Part shown: positions 49,017-58,569 of the stretch, one piece after another | How the letters are laid out: every line of letters begins with the position of its first letter | Numbering within the stretch: position 1 is the stretch's first letter | Source of the DNA: an uncultured Gardnerella sp. | GTDB lineage: Bacteria > Actinomycetota > Actinomycetes > Actinomycetales > Bifidobacteriaceae | Direction of reading: 5' to 3' | NCBI GenBank assembly: GCA_947252975.1 | Contig: CAMXWX010000001.1 | Span: 1 to 64,000, forward strand | Length of the DNA stretch: 64,000 nt | The notes under the pieces: model-generated | The model's input: only the letters and a program-made list of their open reading frames with translations | Told to the model about the DNA's origin: nothing | The model's database searches: none | Made by a program: the position numbers and the translations under genes

Positions 49017-50144
49017 CTAGTTCAAACGCAACTCTGTAGAAGGTGCAAACAGGTGCATCTTGGATGGATCAATCTTAATCTTTACAACGTCACCAACCTT
49101 TGGAAGCGCACGTGGGTTCACGCGAATCGTTGTGAGCTTGTTCTGGTCGCTCATCATTGTAGATGCTTCTTCTGGAGATCCATCGGTGATGATGTTTCCG
49201 TAGATGTAACCGTCGGAGCCAAGATCTTCCACGTTTACAACCTTCAAGGAGAAGGCATTTGGATCGTCGGAAGTTGCCAAGCTTGCATCTTCTGGACGGA
49301 AGCCAACAATAATCTGACCCTTATCTTCCTCGGTAAGCTTATCAACAGCTTCTGCTGGAAGAGTGATGGAATCCTCGCCAATTTGAGCCTTGCCATCAAC
49401 CACTGGATGCTGGTTAATATTCATAGATGGGGAACCAATGAAGCCTGCAACAAACACGTTTGCTGGGCGGTCATAAAGCTCGGTTGGAGCACCAACCTGC
49501 TGCAAAATGCCAAGCTTAATAACGGCAATGCGGTCGCCCATTGTCAAAGCCTCGGTCTGATCGTGCGTTACGTAAAGAGTAGTAACGCCGAGCTGACGCT
49601 GCAATGCTGCAATCTGCGTACGAGTCTGTACGCGAAGCTTTGCATCAAGGTTGGAAAGAGGCTCATCCATAAGGAAGACTTTTGGTTCACGAACAATTGC
49701 GCGACCCATTGCAACACGCTGACGCTGACCACCAGACAAAGCCTTTGGCTTACGATCCAAGTACTCAGTCAAATCCAAAACTTCAGCAGCTTTTTCAACG
49801 CGCTTGCGGATTTCTTCCTTGTTTACGCCTGCAATCTTAAGAGCAAAGCCCATGTTATCTGCAACAGTCATATGTGGATACAATGCGTAGTTCTGGAACA
49901 CCATTGCGATATCGCGATCTTTTGGCTGCATTGTAGTAACGTCTTGACCACCAATAAGAATGCGACCTTTGTTAACCTCTTCCAAGCCAGCCAACATTCG
50001 TAGCGTTGTGGACTTACCGCAACCAGATGGACCAACGAGTACAAGGAACTCGCCATCCTTAATAGTCATGTTCAAATCATCAACCGAAGGCTTATCGTTG
50101 CCTGGGTAGATTCGAGTTACATGATCAAATACAACTTCTGCCAT
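49017..50144 (-). CDS. msmK: Sugar ABC transporter ATP-binding protein (MsmK/UgpC/MsiK type)
   Basis: 375 residues. Walker [18 protein letters not shown], signature [19 protein letters not shown], Walker [17 protein letters not shown] and the C-terminal TOBE regulatory domain with [10 protein letters not shown]. Such ATPases often serve many carbohydrate importers at once; no sugar permease or binding protein is adjacent, which supports a shared, multitask ATPase. AAAGGAAAA precedes the ATG, and a hairpin lies just upstream. Confidence 0.93.
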   Translation of the reverse strand: MAEVVFDHVTRIYPGNDKPSVDDLNMTIKDGEFLVLVGPSGCGKSTTLRMLAGLEEVNKGRILIGGQDVTTMQPKDRDIAMVFQNYALYPHMTVADNMGFALKIAGVNKEEIRKRVEKAAEVLDLTEYLDRKPKALSGGQRQRVAMGRAIVREPKVFLMDEPLSNLDAKLRVQTRTQIAALQRQLGVTTLYVTHDQTEALTMGDRIAVIKLGILQQVGAPTELYDRPANVFVAGFIGSPSMNINQHPVVDGKAQIGEDSITLPAEAVDKLTEEDKGQIIVGFRPEDASLATSDDPNAFSLKVVNVEDLGSDGYIYGNIITDGSPEEASTMMSDQNKLTTIRVNPRALPKVGDVVKIKIDPSKMHLFAPSTELRLN

Positions 50145-50492
50145 GATATTTTCCTTTCATCGGCAGGTACGTGCCGAACGATCCGTTGTGAAGGGTGTGC
50201 ACTCAAGACCCCAAGTCCTACATCGGCGGCGTCAATCGTCCACATTTACTTACATGGTTCATTGAAGGTTCTCTTCGTTGAGCCATGATTTAATATATCA
50301 TGTTTATTCAGTAAAAACAGCAAAATTACAGTATTTTCTAACACTTCGGCGTGTCGAGTATAAAAATCGCACATAAACAAAGGCTCATAAACGCGATTAC
50401 TTTTACAGTAAATATCTAAACATTTGTTTATAAAATAGCGTGTTTAGTGTTAAAAAACAAATTGGCATAGCTGCACACTAACATAATGCATT
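50145..50492. promoter_or_regulatory. Divergent promoter region between msmK and the Ser/Thr kinase, with a leader hairpin
   Basis: 348 bp without a gene. TCGGCA (50160-50165) and TGCCGA (50172-50177) form a 6-bp stem close to the msmK ribosome site, and the GC-rich stretch 50160-50250 contrasts with the very AT-rich remainder, so msmK may have a structured leader of about 100 nt. Two GAACC-like repeats lie near 50255-50272. On the plus side CATAAT (50482-50487) ends 5 nt before the kinase ATG. No known riboswitch was recognised. Confidence 0.45.
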
Positions 50493-52247
50493 ATGGAAGA
50501 TGTGAGCATGTTTGACTTGCGCTCTGGCCAAAATGTTGGCGGATACACGCTGATTGAGCGACTGGGCGGAGGCGCTATGGGCTCCGTTTGGCGAGTAAAA
50601 GACGACGGTGGCCATTTTTACGCAATGAAGATTTTGCGCGCATCAATGCTAGAAAACCAAGACGATGATTTGGAATCTGCAGAAGTTAGCAATCCGCAAG
50701 AGCAAGCAAGACTTAGACTTAGGCGCGAGGCGCTAGCTTTGCAAAAAATACACCACGAAGGCGTGTGCTCAATAGTAGACATGGAGCTTGATGCTTCAAT
50801 CGCTTTTATAGTCACAGAACTTATTGACGGCCACAATCTTAAAGAAGACGTTGCAATTAACGGCCCATACGTTGGTGGCGATTTAGAACGACTTGCACAC
50901 AAACTAATCGACGCTGTAAAAGCAGTTCATAGCGCGGGCATAATTCACCGAGATATTAAGCCTACAAACATAATGATTTCCACTACTGGCCCTGTTTTAG
51001 TTGATTTTGGAATATCTATGGGGCAGGGCGAGTCGCATGTTACGCGAACTGGCCTTGTAATGGGAACACCAGGATTTATTGCTCCAGAAATCATTGAAGG
51101 CGGAGAATCGAGCGAACTTACAGATTGGTGGAGCGTAGCTGCCGTTCTAGCTTTTGCAGCAACAGGAAAGCCTGTTTTTGGAACCAAGCCAATAATGGCA
51201 GTTTTAGAAAGAGCAGCATCTGGGAACGCAAATCTTAATGGCCTTCCAATAAGAACAATGCAAGCGTTCAAAAGCGCATTGAATCCTAAAAGAAGCGAGC
51301 GATGCACTCCAGAACAGCTTGAAAACGCAATTTTCCAAGATGCCATGAACCCTACAGACTGGCAGGATTCAAGCTACCCTTTTGAGAACAGCTTTAGTGG
51401 AGAAACTGTACCTAATAATGCCAAAACTCACGATTTTAACACGACTTTTCAAACAAAAAAACTTCCAGAAAACCCTAGAAAAATGTGGGGTTCTAAGAAT
51501 GTTGACAACACAACTTTATTACACTCTACAGAATCGGATTTAATAGATTCCGCGCCAACATCTTTGCTAGACGCCACTAGCACATCTATTACCAAAGTCT
51601 ACGCGCACAACCCAGAACAAGTTGCAGAGACGGAACAAGTCGCAAACAATCCAGAACAAGCGCCCGAAATTGCTGTGCTGCCCAATCCAGACGAAAATCC
51701 GCATCCAAATGTAAATAAATACTTATTTCGCGGGCGAGTGGCGGCGGCTGTATTCACTACTCTTGCAAGCTTACTAGCTGCGATTTCTCCAATAGATGCG
51801 CTTGCAGCAAATCTTATTTTTATGCTAATTACAGCAACAATCGGATACAATGTTTGCTCAAGCGTACGCAGAAAACGCGCGAACGAATCCGTTGGCGGAA
51901 AAGACGTATTCATAAGAATCGCTAGCATACCGTGGCATTTTATTAAAGCAATCGCATACTCGATTGAAAAAATCCTAACTCTTGCAATAGCAGGCATTAT
52001 TGGCGCATACGTGTACCCAATTTTAATACATGCATCTAGTCAATTAATCAAAGTTCAAGTTTGGTCGATTAGCGTGATTTTACCAACATACGCTCCAGAT
52101 ATTTGTTCGCCAACTTCAATTGGGTACATTATTGGATTTATTGCAGGATGGATTATTTCTTTTATATTAGGTAAAACTAAAATATTCGCCGTTGGAGCAG
52201 GGGCCATTTGCGGCGCGGGAAAATCGCAAGCAACCGATGGCGATTAA
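50493..52247 (+). CDS. Membrane serine/threonine protein kinase
   Basis: 584 residues. An N-terminal Hanks-type kinase domain (about 10-285): GGGAMGSVWRV glycine loop, FYAMKIL lysine, IIHRDIKPTNIM catalytic loop, LVDFGISMG, and GTPGFIAPEII. A Thr/Ser/Pro/Asn-rich juxtamembrane region follows, then about four membrane segments (AAAVFTTLASLLAAISP, ALAANLIFMLITATIG, TLAIAGIIGAYVYPILI, GYIIGFIAGWIISFILG). No PASTA sensor domains, unlike PknB. No ribosome site; probable leaderless mRNA. The next gene encodes a membrane-anchored DsbA-like protein. Confidence 0.9.
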   Translation: MEDVSMFDLRSGQNVGGYTLIERLGGGAMGSVWRVKDDGGHFYAMKILRASMLENQDDDLESAEVSNPQEQARLRLRREALALQKIHHEGVCSIVDMELDASIAFIVTELIDGHNLKEDVAINGPYVGGDLERLAHKLIDAVKAVHSAGIIHRDIKPTNIMISTTGPVLVDFGISMGQGESHVTRTGLVMGTPGFIAPEIIEGGESSELTDWWSVAAVLAFAATGKPVFGTKPIMAVLERAASGNANLNGLPIRTMQAFKSALNPKRSERCTPEQLENAIFQDAMNPTDWQDSSYPFENSFSGETVPNNAKTHDFNTTFQTKKLPENPRKMWGSKNVDNTTLLHSTESDLIDSAPTSLLDATSTSITKVYAHNPEQVAETEQVANNPEQAPEIAVLPNPDENPHPNVNKYLFRGRVAAAVFTTLASLLAAISPIDALAANLIFMLITATIGYNVCSSVRRKRANESVGGKDVFIRIASIPWHFIKAIAYSIEKILTLAIAGIIGAYVYPILIHASSQLIKVQVWSISVILPTYAPDICSPTSIGYIIGFIAGWIISFILGKTKIFAVGAGAICGAGKSQATDGD

Positions 52248-52331
52248 GCCCGTTGATACCGTCAACTAGACTATTCTTTTAGATTAATTGACTTACGTAT
52301 GTTATTTGTAAAAATCAGGGGAAGGATAGGC

Positions 52332-53270
52332 ATGCCTAACAGTAGCAGAAGCGCGCAAAATCAATCAAATCAAAATCTTCAAGCGCGCAAAGCTAAAGAA
52401 TTACGCCAACAAACAATCGTTGGAATTGTTGTTGTTGTCATTTTAATTGGCATGATTGCAGCAATTGGAATTACAGCTCTTAACGCCACTAATGCGCAAA
52501 ATCAAAAGAATGTCGAGCAAGCTCAACAAGCAAGACGAGCTGTTAAAAATCTTACGACTAATCAAAAGCCTAAGTATGCAAACGAACAAGGCGGAATTTT
52601 AATCAGCAAAAACGGCTATAACACAACGGCTCCAAACGCTCCGACTATAGCGGTTTATGCCGATCCTCTGTGCCCAGGATGCGGTAATTTTAATCGCGAT
52701 TCCGATCAAATGCTTATTGCAATGATGAAAGCCGGCCAAATCAACCTTGAGATTCACCCAATGTCGTTCTTGGATAGAATTTCTAGCGACCACTATTCAA
52801 CACGCGTAACTGGCGCAATCGCATACATTTCTTCTAACGACGACAATCCTTCGCACTTACTTCAATTTATTAACAACATTTTTGCAGAAGACTTCCAGCC
52901 AGAAGAAGGCGACGACTACAAGCCTGTTAGCAACAAAAAGCTGATTGAGCAAGCCATAAACGCGGGCGTTAGCGAAGAAGTGGCAAACAAAGCATTCAAC
53001 AGAAATTATCTTGATTGGCAAAACGCTATTAATGCCGATACACCAAATCGCAAGGCTTTGTGGAATGTTAGTGGAGCGAATAAGGGAGCTATGACAACGC
53101 CAACAACCACTATCAACGGAAAGTTGCTAGATATGGTTGCGGTTAGTAAGAATAAGCTTAGTACTCCAGATGCAATTCTTAAGTCTATTGGATTAGACAA
53201 GTCTAAGGTTGGAGTTGAAGGTGTTATGCCAAAGGTAACAGATAAAGATCAGCCAAATCCTCTTGACTAG
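52332..53270 (+). CDS. Membrane-anchored DsbA-family thioredoxin-like protein
   Basis: 312 residues from ATG 52332, chosen for GGGAAGG 7 nt upstream. N-terminal basic segment, one membrane helix (IVGIVVVVILIGMIAAIGITAL), then an extracellular thioredoxin fold of the DsbA/BdbD type with active site DPLCPGCGNF (CPGC) and the cis-Pro loop MTTPTTTING. It probably oxidises or isomerises cysteines in secreted proteins. No VKOR-type partner is adjacent. Confidence 0.88.
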   Translation: MPNSSRSAQNQSNQNLQARKAKELRQQTIVGIVVVVILIGMIAAIGITALNATNAQNQKNVEQAQQARRAVKNLTTNQKPKYANEQGGILISKNGYNTTAPNAPTIAVYADPLCPGCGNFNRDSDQMLIAMMKAGQINLEIHPMSFLDRISSDHYSTRVTGAIAYISSNDDNPSHLLQFINNIFAEDFQPEEGDDYKPVSNKKLIEQAINAGVSEEVANKAFNRNYLDWQNAINADTPNRKALWNVSGANKGAMTTPTTTINGKLLDMVAVSKNKLSTPDAILKSIGLDKSKVGVEGVMPKVTDKDQPNPLD

Positions 53271-53377
53271 TTCTTGTTGATTAGTGTGTTGGTTCCAAAA
53301 GTTGCACTTGGCAACGGGTGCTGATACACTAATCAATGTTTTGCTCGCGAAGATTTTTAACTAGCGTGCAAGAACTC

Positions 53378-53454
53378 GCCTCCTTAGCTCAGATGGCCAG
53401 AGCGGCCGCCTTGTAAGCGGCAGGTCGCCGGTTCGATCCCGGCAGGAGGCTCCA
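53378..53454 (+). tRNA. tRNA-Thr (anticodon UGU)
   Basis: Acceptor GCCTCCT/AGGAGGC, D arm GCTC/GAGC, anticodon stem GCCGC/GCGGC around CTTGTAA (anticodon TGT), T arm GCCGG-TTCGATC-CCGGC, and an encoded CCA at the 3' end. Confidence 0.96.
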
Positions 53455-53649
53455 TTTTATAGGCGTTTTGCATAACAAAAACGGTCTAAATTATAAAAAT
53501 CCACTTGTATGCATATTATGAGTCATAAGCATATAAAAAGTTTTTAGTAAATTTACAATAACAATAATAAGATAATAAATTATAAATAGATTTATTTTAT
53601 GATGAATCGTAAAGCTTACAAAAATACTTTATGCTGATTACTTCGCTTG

Positions 53650-53767
53650 AGTAAGTTCTCGGGAACCTTCCCCCAACTCAGGGTTTCCGAGCATGAGGAT
53701 GGAGCGTCCCCCAACCAGCTCCTCCTCATGGGGGCAGGACAAATCCCCTTCTCTCCTGCCCCCCTTT
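53650..53767 (+). ncRNA. 6C RNA
   Basis: Matches the actinobacterial 6C motif: two long stems, each with a C-rich loop. Stem 1 pairs 53658-53667 with 53682-53691 around a loop with CCCCCAAC; stem 2 pairs 53692-53705 with 53718-53730 (one bulged T) around GTCCCCCAACCA. A terminator follows at once: GGGGGCAGGA (53730-53739) with TCCTGCCCCC (53754-53763) and TTT. TATGCT at 53630-53635 is a plausible -10. In mycobacteria the related B11/6C RNA pairs its C-rich loops with G-rich mRNA sites to block translation. The remaining gap (53455-53649 and 53768-53909) is AT-rich with no gene seen. Confidence 0.88.
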
Positions 53768-53909
53768 ACCTTTTATAGTTTTATAGTTTAAGATTGATTC
53801 TTCTTAACCCATTTTTAATGAGTTAGATCATATGCTTATAGTCTTATTTTTGGCTGATTGTAATCATTGCTATAATTAAAATTCAGTTTTGCATTGAAAG
53901 TGAGGTTGA

Positions 53910-55364
53910 ATGGCACGCAGATGGACGCCTCAGCGGTTTGTAATAATGAGAAGACTACGCGTTTTTATATGCGTTCTAGCTCTTGTTATTTCTAGCACTG
54001 GGATTTTTGCACTTTCTGCGCGTAAATCTATTGCTTTAATCATAAATGGCAAAACTAAAGTAGTAACAACTTATGCATCTACTACACAAAGACTTCTACA
54101 AGAACAAAAAGTACCAGTTAAAACACACGACCAAGTTATTAGTACTTCGGGAGACATGTTAGCAGATCACGCAACTGTTACCGTTAGAAGCGCTTATCAA
54201 ACATCCATTACAGTAGACGGTGTAACAATACCATTTTGGACTGTTGCAACAAGCATTGATCAATTAATCGGATTCTTCCAAGCAAACGCAGATCATGCTG
54301 CAAAAATAACTGTTAATTTGCAAAACATTTATAACAAGCTTACTGGTGGACTTTCTATAAACAAAAAAGGACCAGTCACAGTTATTTGCGATAACAAAAC
54401 AAGAGTTGTTCCAGACGGAACACTGCCAGCAAGCTCAATTCTTGATTCTTTAGGAATAGTCTTAGGAAAAGAAGACCAAGTAACTGTTAGCGAAGAAAAT
54501 GGAAAAACTTTGCTTCGCATTCTTAGAGTAACGCATGGAAAAGAATCTAGAAACGTTGTTATTCCATTTAGCACTATAAACGTAAACGACTCAAGTCTTG
54601 CAATCGGAGCTAGAGTTATTAAACAAGCTGGCGTAAATGGCGAGCGCATAGATTTGTATAACGTGACTTATGTGGATGGCAAAGCTCAAAGTGCAACGCT
54701 AATAAAGCAGTCAATTGTTAAGCCGTCGATTGATCAAATTGTTGCAATTGGCGCAAAGTATACTCCTAGAACACAAAACGAATCTAAGCCAAGCAAACGA
54801 ATCAATAAACAAGAAGAAAACAAGAAACCAAATAGTCAAACTAATCAAACTCAATCGCAAAAAACAAACACGAATCAACAAAATACACAAAACAAGAGCG
54901 CACAACAGGGCGCGCAAAATCAAAATACTCAACAAAATAATAACAACAATCAGCAAAATTCTAAGCAAACCGATGAAACTTCACAAGCTATAAAACAAAC
55001 ACCTGCCCCAACACCAACTCCCGCACCCGCAGATAACCCAAATGGCATGGTTCACGCAACGCCCGAACAAGCAAAACTTTATGCTCAAGCAGCATGCGCA
55101 CAACTTGGTTGGACTGGCGTAATGTGGGAAGATCTTGTTAAATTGTGGACAAAAGAATCGAATTGGCGTTGGAACGCAGAAAATAAAAGCTCTGGCGCGT
55201 ACGGAATTCCGCAATCACTTCCAGCAGATAAAATGGCGAGCGCGGGAGCAAACTGGCACGAAGACGCGTCAATACAAATAACGTGGGGCCTTAGTTACAT
55301 TAGAAGTAAATACGGAAATCCTAGCGAAGCATGGAAGCATTCACAAGAAGTTGGATGGTATTAA
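53910..55364 (+). CDS. Resuscitation-promoting-factor-like cell-wall hydrolase
   Basis: 484 residues. Signal anchor (RVFICVLALVISSTGIFALSA), then ubiquitin-like DUF348 repeats (KTKVVTTYASTTQRLLQEQKVPVKTHDQV), a G5 domain (about 205-270), a long Gln/Asn/Lys linker with a Pro/Thr end (TPAPTPTPAPADNPNG), and a C-terminal transglycosylase-like domain with WTKESNWRWNAENKSSGAYGIPQ, where the Glu is the likely catalytic residue. Cleaves peptidoglycan, by analogy with RpfB and bifidobacterial TgaA-type lytic enzymes. It follows 6C RNA and is followed by ksgA, the same order as rpfB-ksgA in mycobacteria. Confidence 0.9.
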   Translation: MARRWTPQRFVIMRRLRVFICVLALVISSTGIFALSARKSIALIINGKTKVVTTYASTTQRLLQEQKVPVKTHDQVISTSGDMLADHATVTVRSAYQTSITVDGVTIPFWTVATSIDQLIGFFQANADHAAKITVNLQNIYNKLTGGLSINKKGPVTVICDNKTRVVPDGTLPASSILDSLGIVLGKEDQVTVSEENGKTLLRILRVTHGKESRNVVIPFSTINVNDSSLAIGARVIKQAGVNGERIDLYNVTYVDGKAQSATLIKQSIVKPSIDQIVAIGAKYTPRTQNESKPSKRINKQEENKKPNSQTNQTQSQKTNTNQQNTQNKSAQQGAQNQNTQQNNNNNQQNSKQTDETSQAIKQTPAPTPTPAPADNPNGMVHATPEQAKLYAQAACAQLGWTGVMWEDLVKLWTKESNWRWNAENKSSGAYGIPQSLPADKMASAGANWHEDASIQITWGLSYIRSKYGNPSEAWKHSQEVGWY

Positions 55365-55382
55365 AGTTTGGATGGTATTAAA
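55351..55382 (+). repeat. 15-bp duplication spanning the rpf stop and ksgA start
   Basis: TTGGATGGTATTAAA occurs at 55351-55365 and again at 55368-55382, 17 bp apart. The first copy encodes the last residues and stop of the Rpf-like gene, the second the TTG start of ksgA. Confidence 0.85.
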
Positions 55383-56258
55383 TTGACGAAAGATAATATT
55401 GAAAATCAACAAGGCCGTCTTCTTGGAGCAGTAGATATTCGCGCAATCGCAGCACAAGAGGGCATTACACCTACAAAAAAGTTTGGTCAAAATTTTGTTA
55501 TTGACCCAGGAACAGTTAAAAAAATCGTTGCTGCGTCAAAAATTAATTCAAACGATTTTGTTATGGAAGTAGGCCCTGGTCTTGGCTCTCTTACACTTGC
55601 GATTCTTCAAGCGGGCGCAAATCTTACTGCTGTAGAAATAGATCCGCATCTTGCTAAGCGTTTGCCAATAACCGTTAAAGAATTTATGCCTAATGCTTTA
55701 GAACGGTTTAATGTGATTCTTAAAGACGCGTTAGAGGTAAATGCTCAAGACGTTCCCGATTTAGCAAAAGCGGCGCACTTTACGCTTGTTGCAAATCTTC
55801 CATACAACGTTGCAACACCGATTATTCTTACTCTTTTAGAAAAATTCGATAATCTTACAAGCTTTCTTGTAATGGTTCAAAAAGAAGTTGCAGATCGCTT
55901 ATGCGCGCAGCCTGGCAATAAAACGTATGGCACTCCAAGCGTAAAGTTGGCATGGTACGGTACTGCTCAAAAAGCTGGTTTGATTGGCAGAAACGTATTT
56001 TGGCCTGCTCCAAACGTTGACTCCGCGCTAGTGTACTTTAAGAGAAACGATAATCCAAAAGGCAGCGAGCAAGAAAAAGAAAAAGTGTTTAAGATTATTG
56101 ATGCGGCATTCCAGCAGAGAAGAAAAACGCTAAACGCAGCACTAAAGAGCATTGTTTCTAAAGAAGCCTACGAACTTTCTAAGATTGATTCAACAAGACG
56201 AGGCGAAACTTTAACTTGCGACGAATTTTTAGCTCTGTCTAAAGCTTTTAACAGTTAA
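55368..56258 (+). CDS. rsmA: 16S rRNA dimethyladenosine transferase KsgA/RsmA
   Basis: Dimethylates the two adenines near the 3' end of 16S rRNA. TPTKKFGQNFVIDPGTV, VMEVGPGLGSLTLAIL (SAM motif I), VEIDPHLAKRLP and the catalytic NLPYNVATPI are intact; C-terminal FQQRRKTLNAAL. The start TTG at 55368 lies 3 bp after the preceding stop; TTG at 55383 would be an alternative. No good ribosome site, so coupling to the rpf-like gene is likely. Confidence 0.95.
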   Translation: MDGIKLTKDNIENQQGRLLGAVDIRAIAAQEGITPTKKFGQNFVIDPGTVKKIVAASKINSNDFVMEVGPGLGSLTLAILQAGANLTAVEIDPHLAKRLPITVKEFMPNALERFNVILKDALEVNAQDVPDLAKAAHFTLVANLPYNVATPIILTLLEKFDNLTSFLVMVQKEVADRLCAQPGNKTYGTPSVKLAWYGTAQKAGLIGRNVFWPAPNVDSALVYFKRNDNPKGSEQEKEKVFKIIDAAFQQRRKTLNAALKSIVSKEAYELSKIDSTRRGETLTCDEFLALSKAFNS

Positions 56259-56385
56259 AATACGCTTATAAACGCCGTCATGCATAGTAAGTAAAATAGC
56301 TAACACTTATGCATACGCATATGCACGCACAACGCGCACAATACAGGTACACAATACAAGCACACAGTACAGATCGGAAGTTAGC

Positions 56386-57009
56386 ATGACGCAGTTTTAC
56401 GACGAGCGACTAGCCCGAAGAGAGTTCATGTATCAAAGAAAACGATTTGTGCTATCGTCTGTTGCAATCGGAGTTGCAATTGCCTTTGTTCTAGCTCTTA
56501 TTGTGCAATCTCATCTTTTTGGAATCGCTGCTCCTAGAACTCCAGAAGTAGACCCAAACTATGGCGTTCAAGCGCCTTGTGCTATAAAAAACAAAGACGA
56601 AAATAAAGCGTCTTATATAGATAATCGCGCTGTTTCTATACGCGTTCTAAATGGAACAAAATTCCGCGGATTTGCGCGAGCAGTCGGGGAAGGCCTTAGA
56701 AATCGCGGTTTTAACTTAATCGAAGTTGGAAATAGCGAAACACGCGTTAAGCGCACAACAATCTATTTTGGAAAACAGTCGATTAACGAAGCTTATACAC
56801 TAGTTGCCAATTTTAAGGACGCTATTTTGCGCATGGACGACCGTCAAGATAAGCTTATTGACGTTGTTTTAGGAACCACTTTTAGCAATCTTCGTCCTAA
56901 AACCGACGTTCCTGCTGCTGGAGCTACGATTAACGAGATTAGAGGCTGCGCAGCGTATAACACAATTAAGAATCTTCCAAAAGCTGCAAACCACAAGCCT
57001 ATTCAGTAG
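56386..57009 (+). CDS. LytR C-terminal-domain membrane protein
   Basis: 207 residues: short basic N-terminus, one membrane helix (LSSVAIGVAIAFVLALIVQSHLFG) and an extracellular LytR_C domain starting VSIRVLNGTKFRGFARAVGEGLRNRGFNLIEVGN. LytR_C domains occur at the end of LytR-CpsA-Psr ligases and alone in actinobacteria, where they act at the cell wall; the exact role is not known. Confidence 0.85.
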   Translation: MTQFYDERLARREFMYQRKRFVLSSVAIGVAIAFVLALIVQSHLFGIAAPRTPEVDPNYGVQAPCAIKNKDENKASYIDNRAVSIRVLNGTKFRGFARAVGEGLRNRGFNLIEVGNSETRVKRTTIYFGKQSINEAYTLVANFKDAILRMDDRQDKLIDVVLGTTFSNLRPKTDVPAAGATINEIRGCAAYNTIKNLPKAANHKPIQ

Positions 57010-57057
57010 TATTCTAGCTTGTATAGACGCTTATATAGACGCTTTGCGTGATTCGCT

Positions 57058-58482
57058 TTATTCAGCTTGACTTTCGTACCATTTTTTAAGCTCTTCAACA
57101 GCAACACTGTGCTCTACAGGACCATTATCTAGTCTGTATTCCAACATGTGCTTGTATGCCTTCCCAACAATCAGGCCAGGCTCTAGGCCAAGAAGATTCA
57201 TGATTTCATTGCCATCCAAGTCTGGACGAATTGCGTTAAAATCTTCCTGCTTTTTTAATTCGCGTACGCGATCTTCCATCTCGTCCATAGCATGCTCAAA
57301 CATAAGCGACTTGCGCCTGTTTTGTGTAGTAGCGTCTGCGCGAGTTAAGCGATTTAGCCGCTCGTACAAATGCCCAGAATCCTTAACGTACCTTCTAACT
57401 GCAGAATCCGTCCAAGGCTCGTCTACGTAGCCATGGAATCGCAAATGCAAATTCACAAGCTCGCTTACATCGTCAATAATATGATGGTCAAAATGCAAAG
57501 CTTTCATGCGTTTTCGAGTCATTTTAGCTCCAACAATATCGTGATGATGGAAGCTAACTTTTCCGCCGTCTTCAAACTTTCTAGTACGCGGCTTGCCAAT
57601 ATCGTGCAAAAGAGCCGCAAGTCGCAAAGTCAAATCAGGCCCAGGAACAGCACCTTCGTCATCTGTTTCAAGCGCTATTGCGCGCTCAAGAACCATCATT
57701 GTGTGCTCGAAAACATCCTTATGCCTGTGATGCTCATCAATTTCTAAGCGCAAAGCAGGAATTTCTGGCAAAACCCTATCTGCAATACCAGAATCAACCA
57801 TTGCTTCAATTCCTGCGCGCGGATTTGCCGAAAGAAGCATCTTTGTTATTTCGTCGCGAACGCGCTCCGCAGAAACAATATCTAATCTAGAAACCATGCT
57901 CAAAATGGCCTCAGCCGTGCTTGCTTCAATAGTGAAACCAAGTTGAGCAACAAAGCGAACAGCACGCATCATTCTTAAAGGATCGTCGTCAAAAGATTGA
58001 CGTGGGTCTACCGGAGTTCGCAAAATACCTTTAGATAAGTCGCTTGCTCCGCCAAATGGATCCACAAATTCTAGACTTGGCACGCGCAAAGCCATTGCGT
58101 TTACAGTAAAATCGCGTCTAGAAAGATCACCTTCCAAAGTATCGCCATATTTTACTTCTGGCTTTCTGGAATCTGGATTATAAGCATCGCATCTGTAAGT
58201 TGTTATCTCTACTTTTACTTCGGTTCCGTCTTTTCTGCGCTTCAAAGCTCCAAGCGTGCCAAACTTTCGACCCATGTCCCAAAAACCGTCATGACCCCAA
58301 GACCTAAGAAGTGGCTCAAACTCTTCTGGCTTAGCAGATGTGCAAAAGTCAAGATCGTGCGAAACTCTATGCAAAAGCATGTCTCGCACAGGGCCGCCAA
58401 CAAGCGCCAACTCGTAATTGTGATCGGCAAATAATTTACCCAACTCTATGGCTTCTGGCCAAACTTCAAAGTTCACAGACAC
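57058..58482 (-). CDS. pcnA: CCA tRNA nucleotidyltransferase
   Basis: Adds or repairs the 3' CCA of tRNAs. Nucleotidyltransferase head LALVGGPVRDMLLHRVSHDLDFCT with the catalytic Asp pair, RRDFTVNAMALRV, and an HD domain (EHTMMVLERAIALE, LLHDIGKPRTR). GTG at 58482 is the likely start (GAAAGGG about 11 nt upstream); the frame stays open to 58545, overlapping the divergent Nudix gene. Most tRNAs here probably need it, since the tRNA-Lys in this window lacks encoded CCA. Confidence 0.92.
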   Translation of the reverse strand: MSVNFEVWPEAIELGKLFADHNYELALVGGPVRDMLLHRVSHDLDFCTSAKPEEFEPLLRSWGHDGFWDMGRKFGTLGALKRRKDGTEVKVEITTYRCDAYNPDSRKPEVKYGDTLEGDLSRRDFTVNAMALRVPSLEFVDPFGGASDLSKGILRTPVDPRQSFDDDPLRMMRAVRFVAQLGFTIEASTAEAILSMVSRLDIVSAERVRDEITKMLLSANPRAGIEAMVDSGIADRVLPEIPALRLEIDEHHRHKDVFEHTMMVLERAIALETDDEGAVPGPDLTLRLAALLHDIGKPRTRKFEDGGKVSFHHHDIVGAKMTRKRMKALHFDHHIIDDVSELVNLHLRFHGYVDEPWTDSAVRRYVKDSGHLYERLNRLTRADATTQNRRKSLMFEHAMDEMEDRVRELKKQEDFNAIRPDLDGNEIMNLLGLEPGLIVGKAYKHMLEYRLDNGPVEHSVAVEELKKWYESQAE

Positions 58483-58569
58483 GCTTAAAAACACCCTTTC
58501 AGCAAAAATCAAACTACATTCCAGCATACCGTTACCCCAATGCACAGCGGATTGAGTAAGGTGGAGTGT

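Noticed and set aside
48978-50003. Long plus-strand open frame opposite msmK
   Set aside because: It mirrors the ABC ATPase in another frame and its translation is rich in Cys, His and Trp without any domain.
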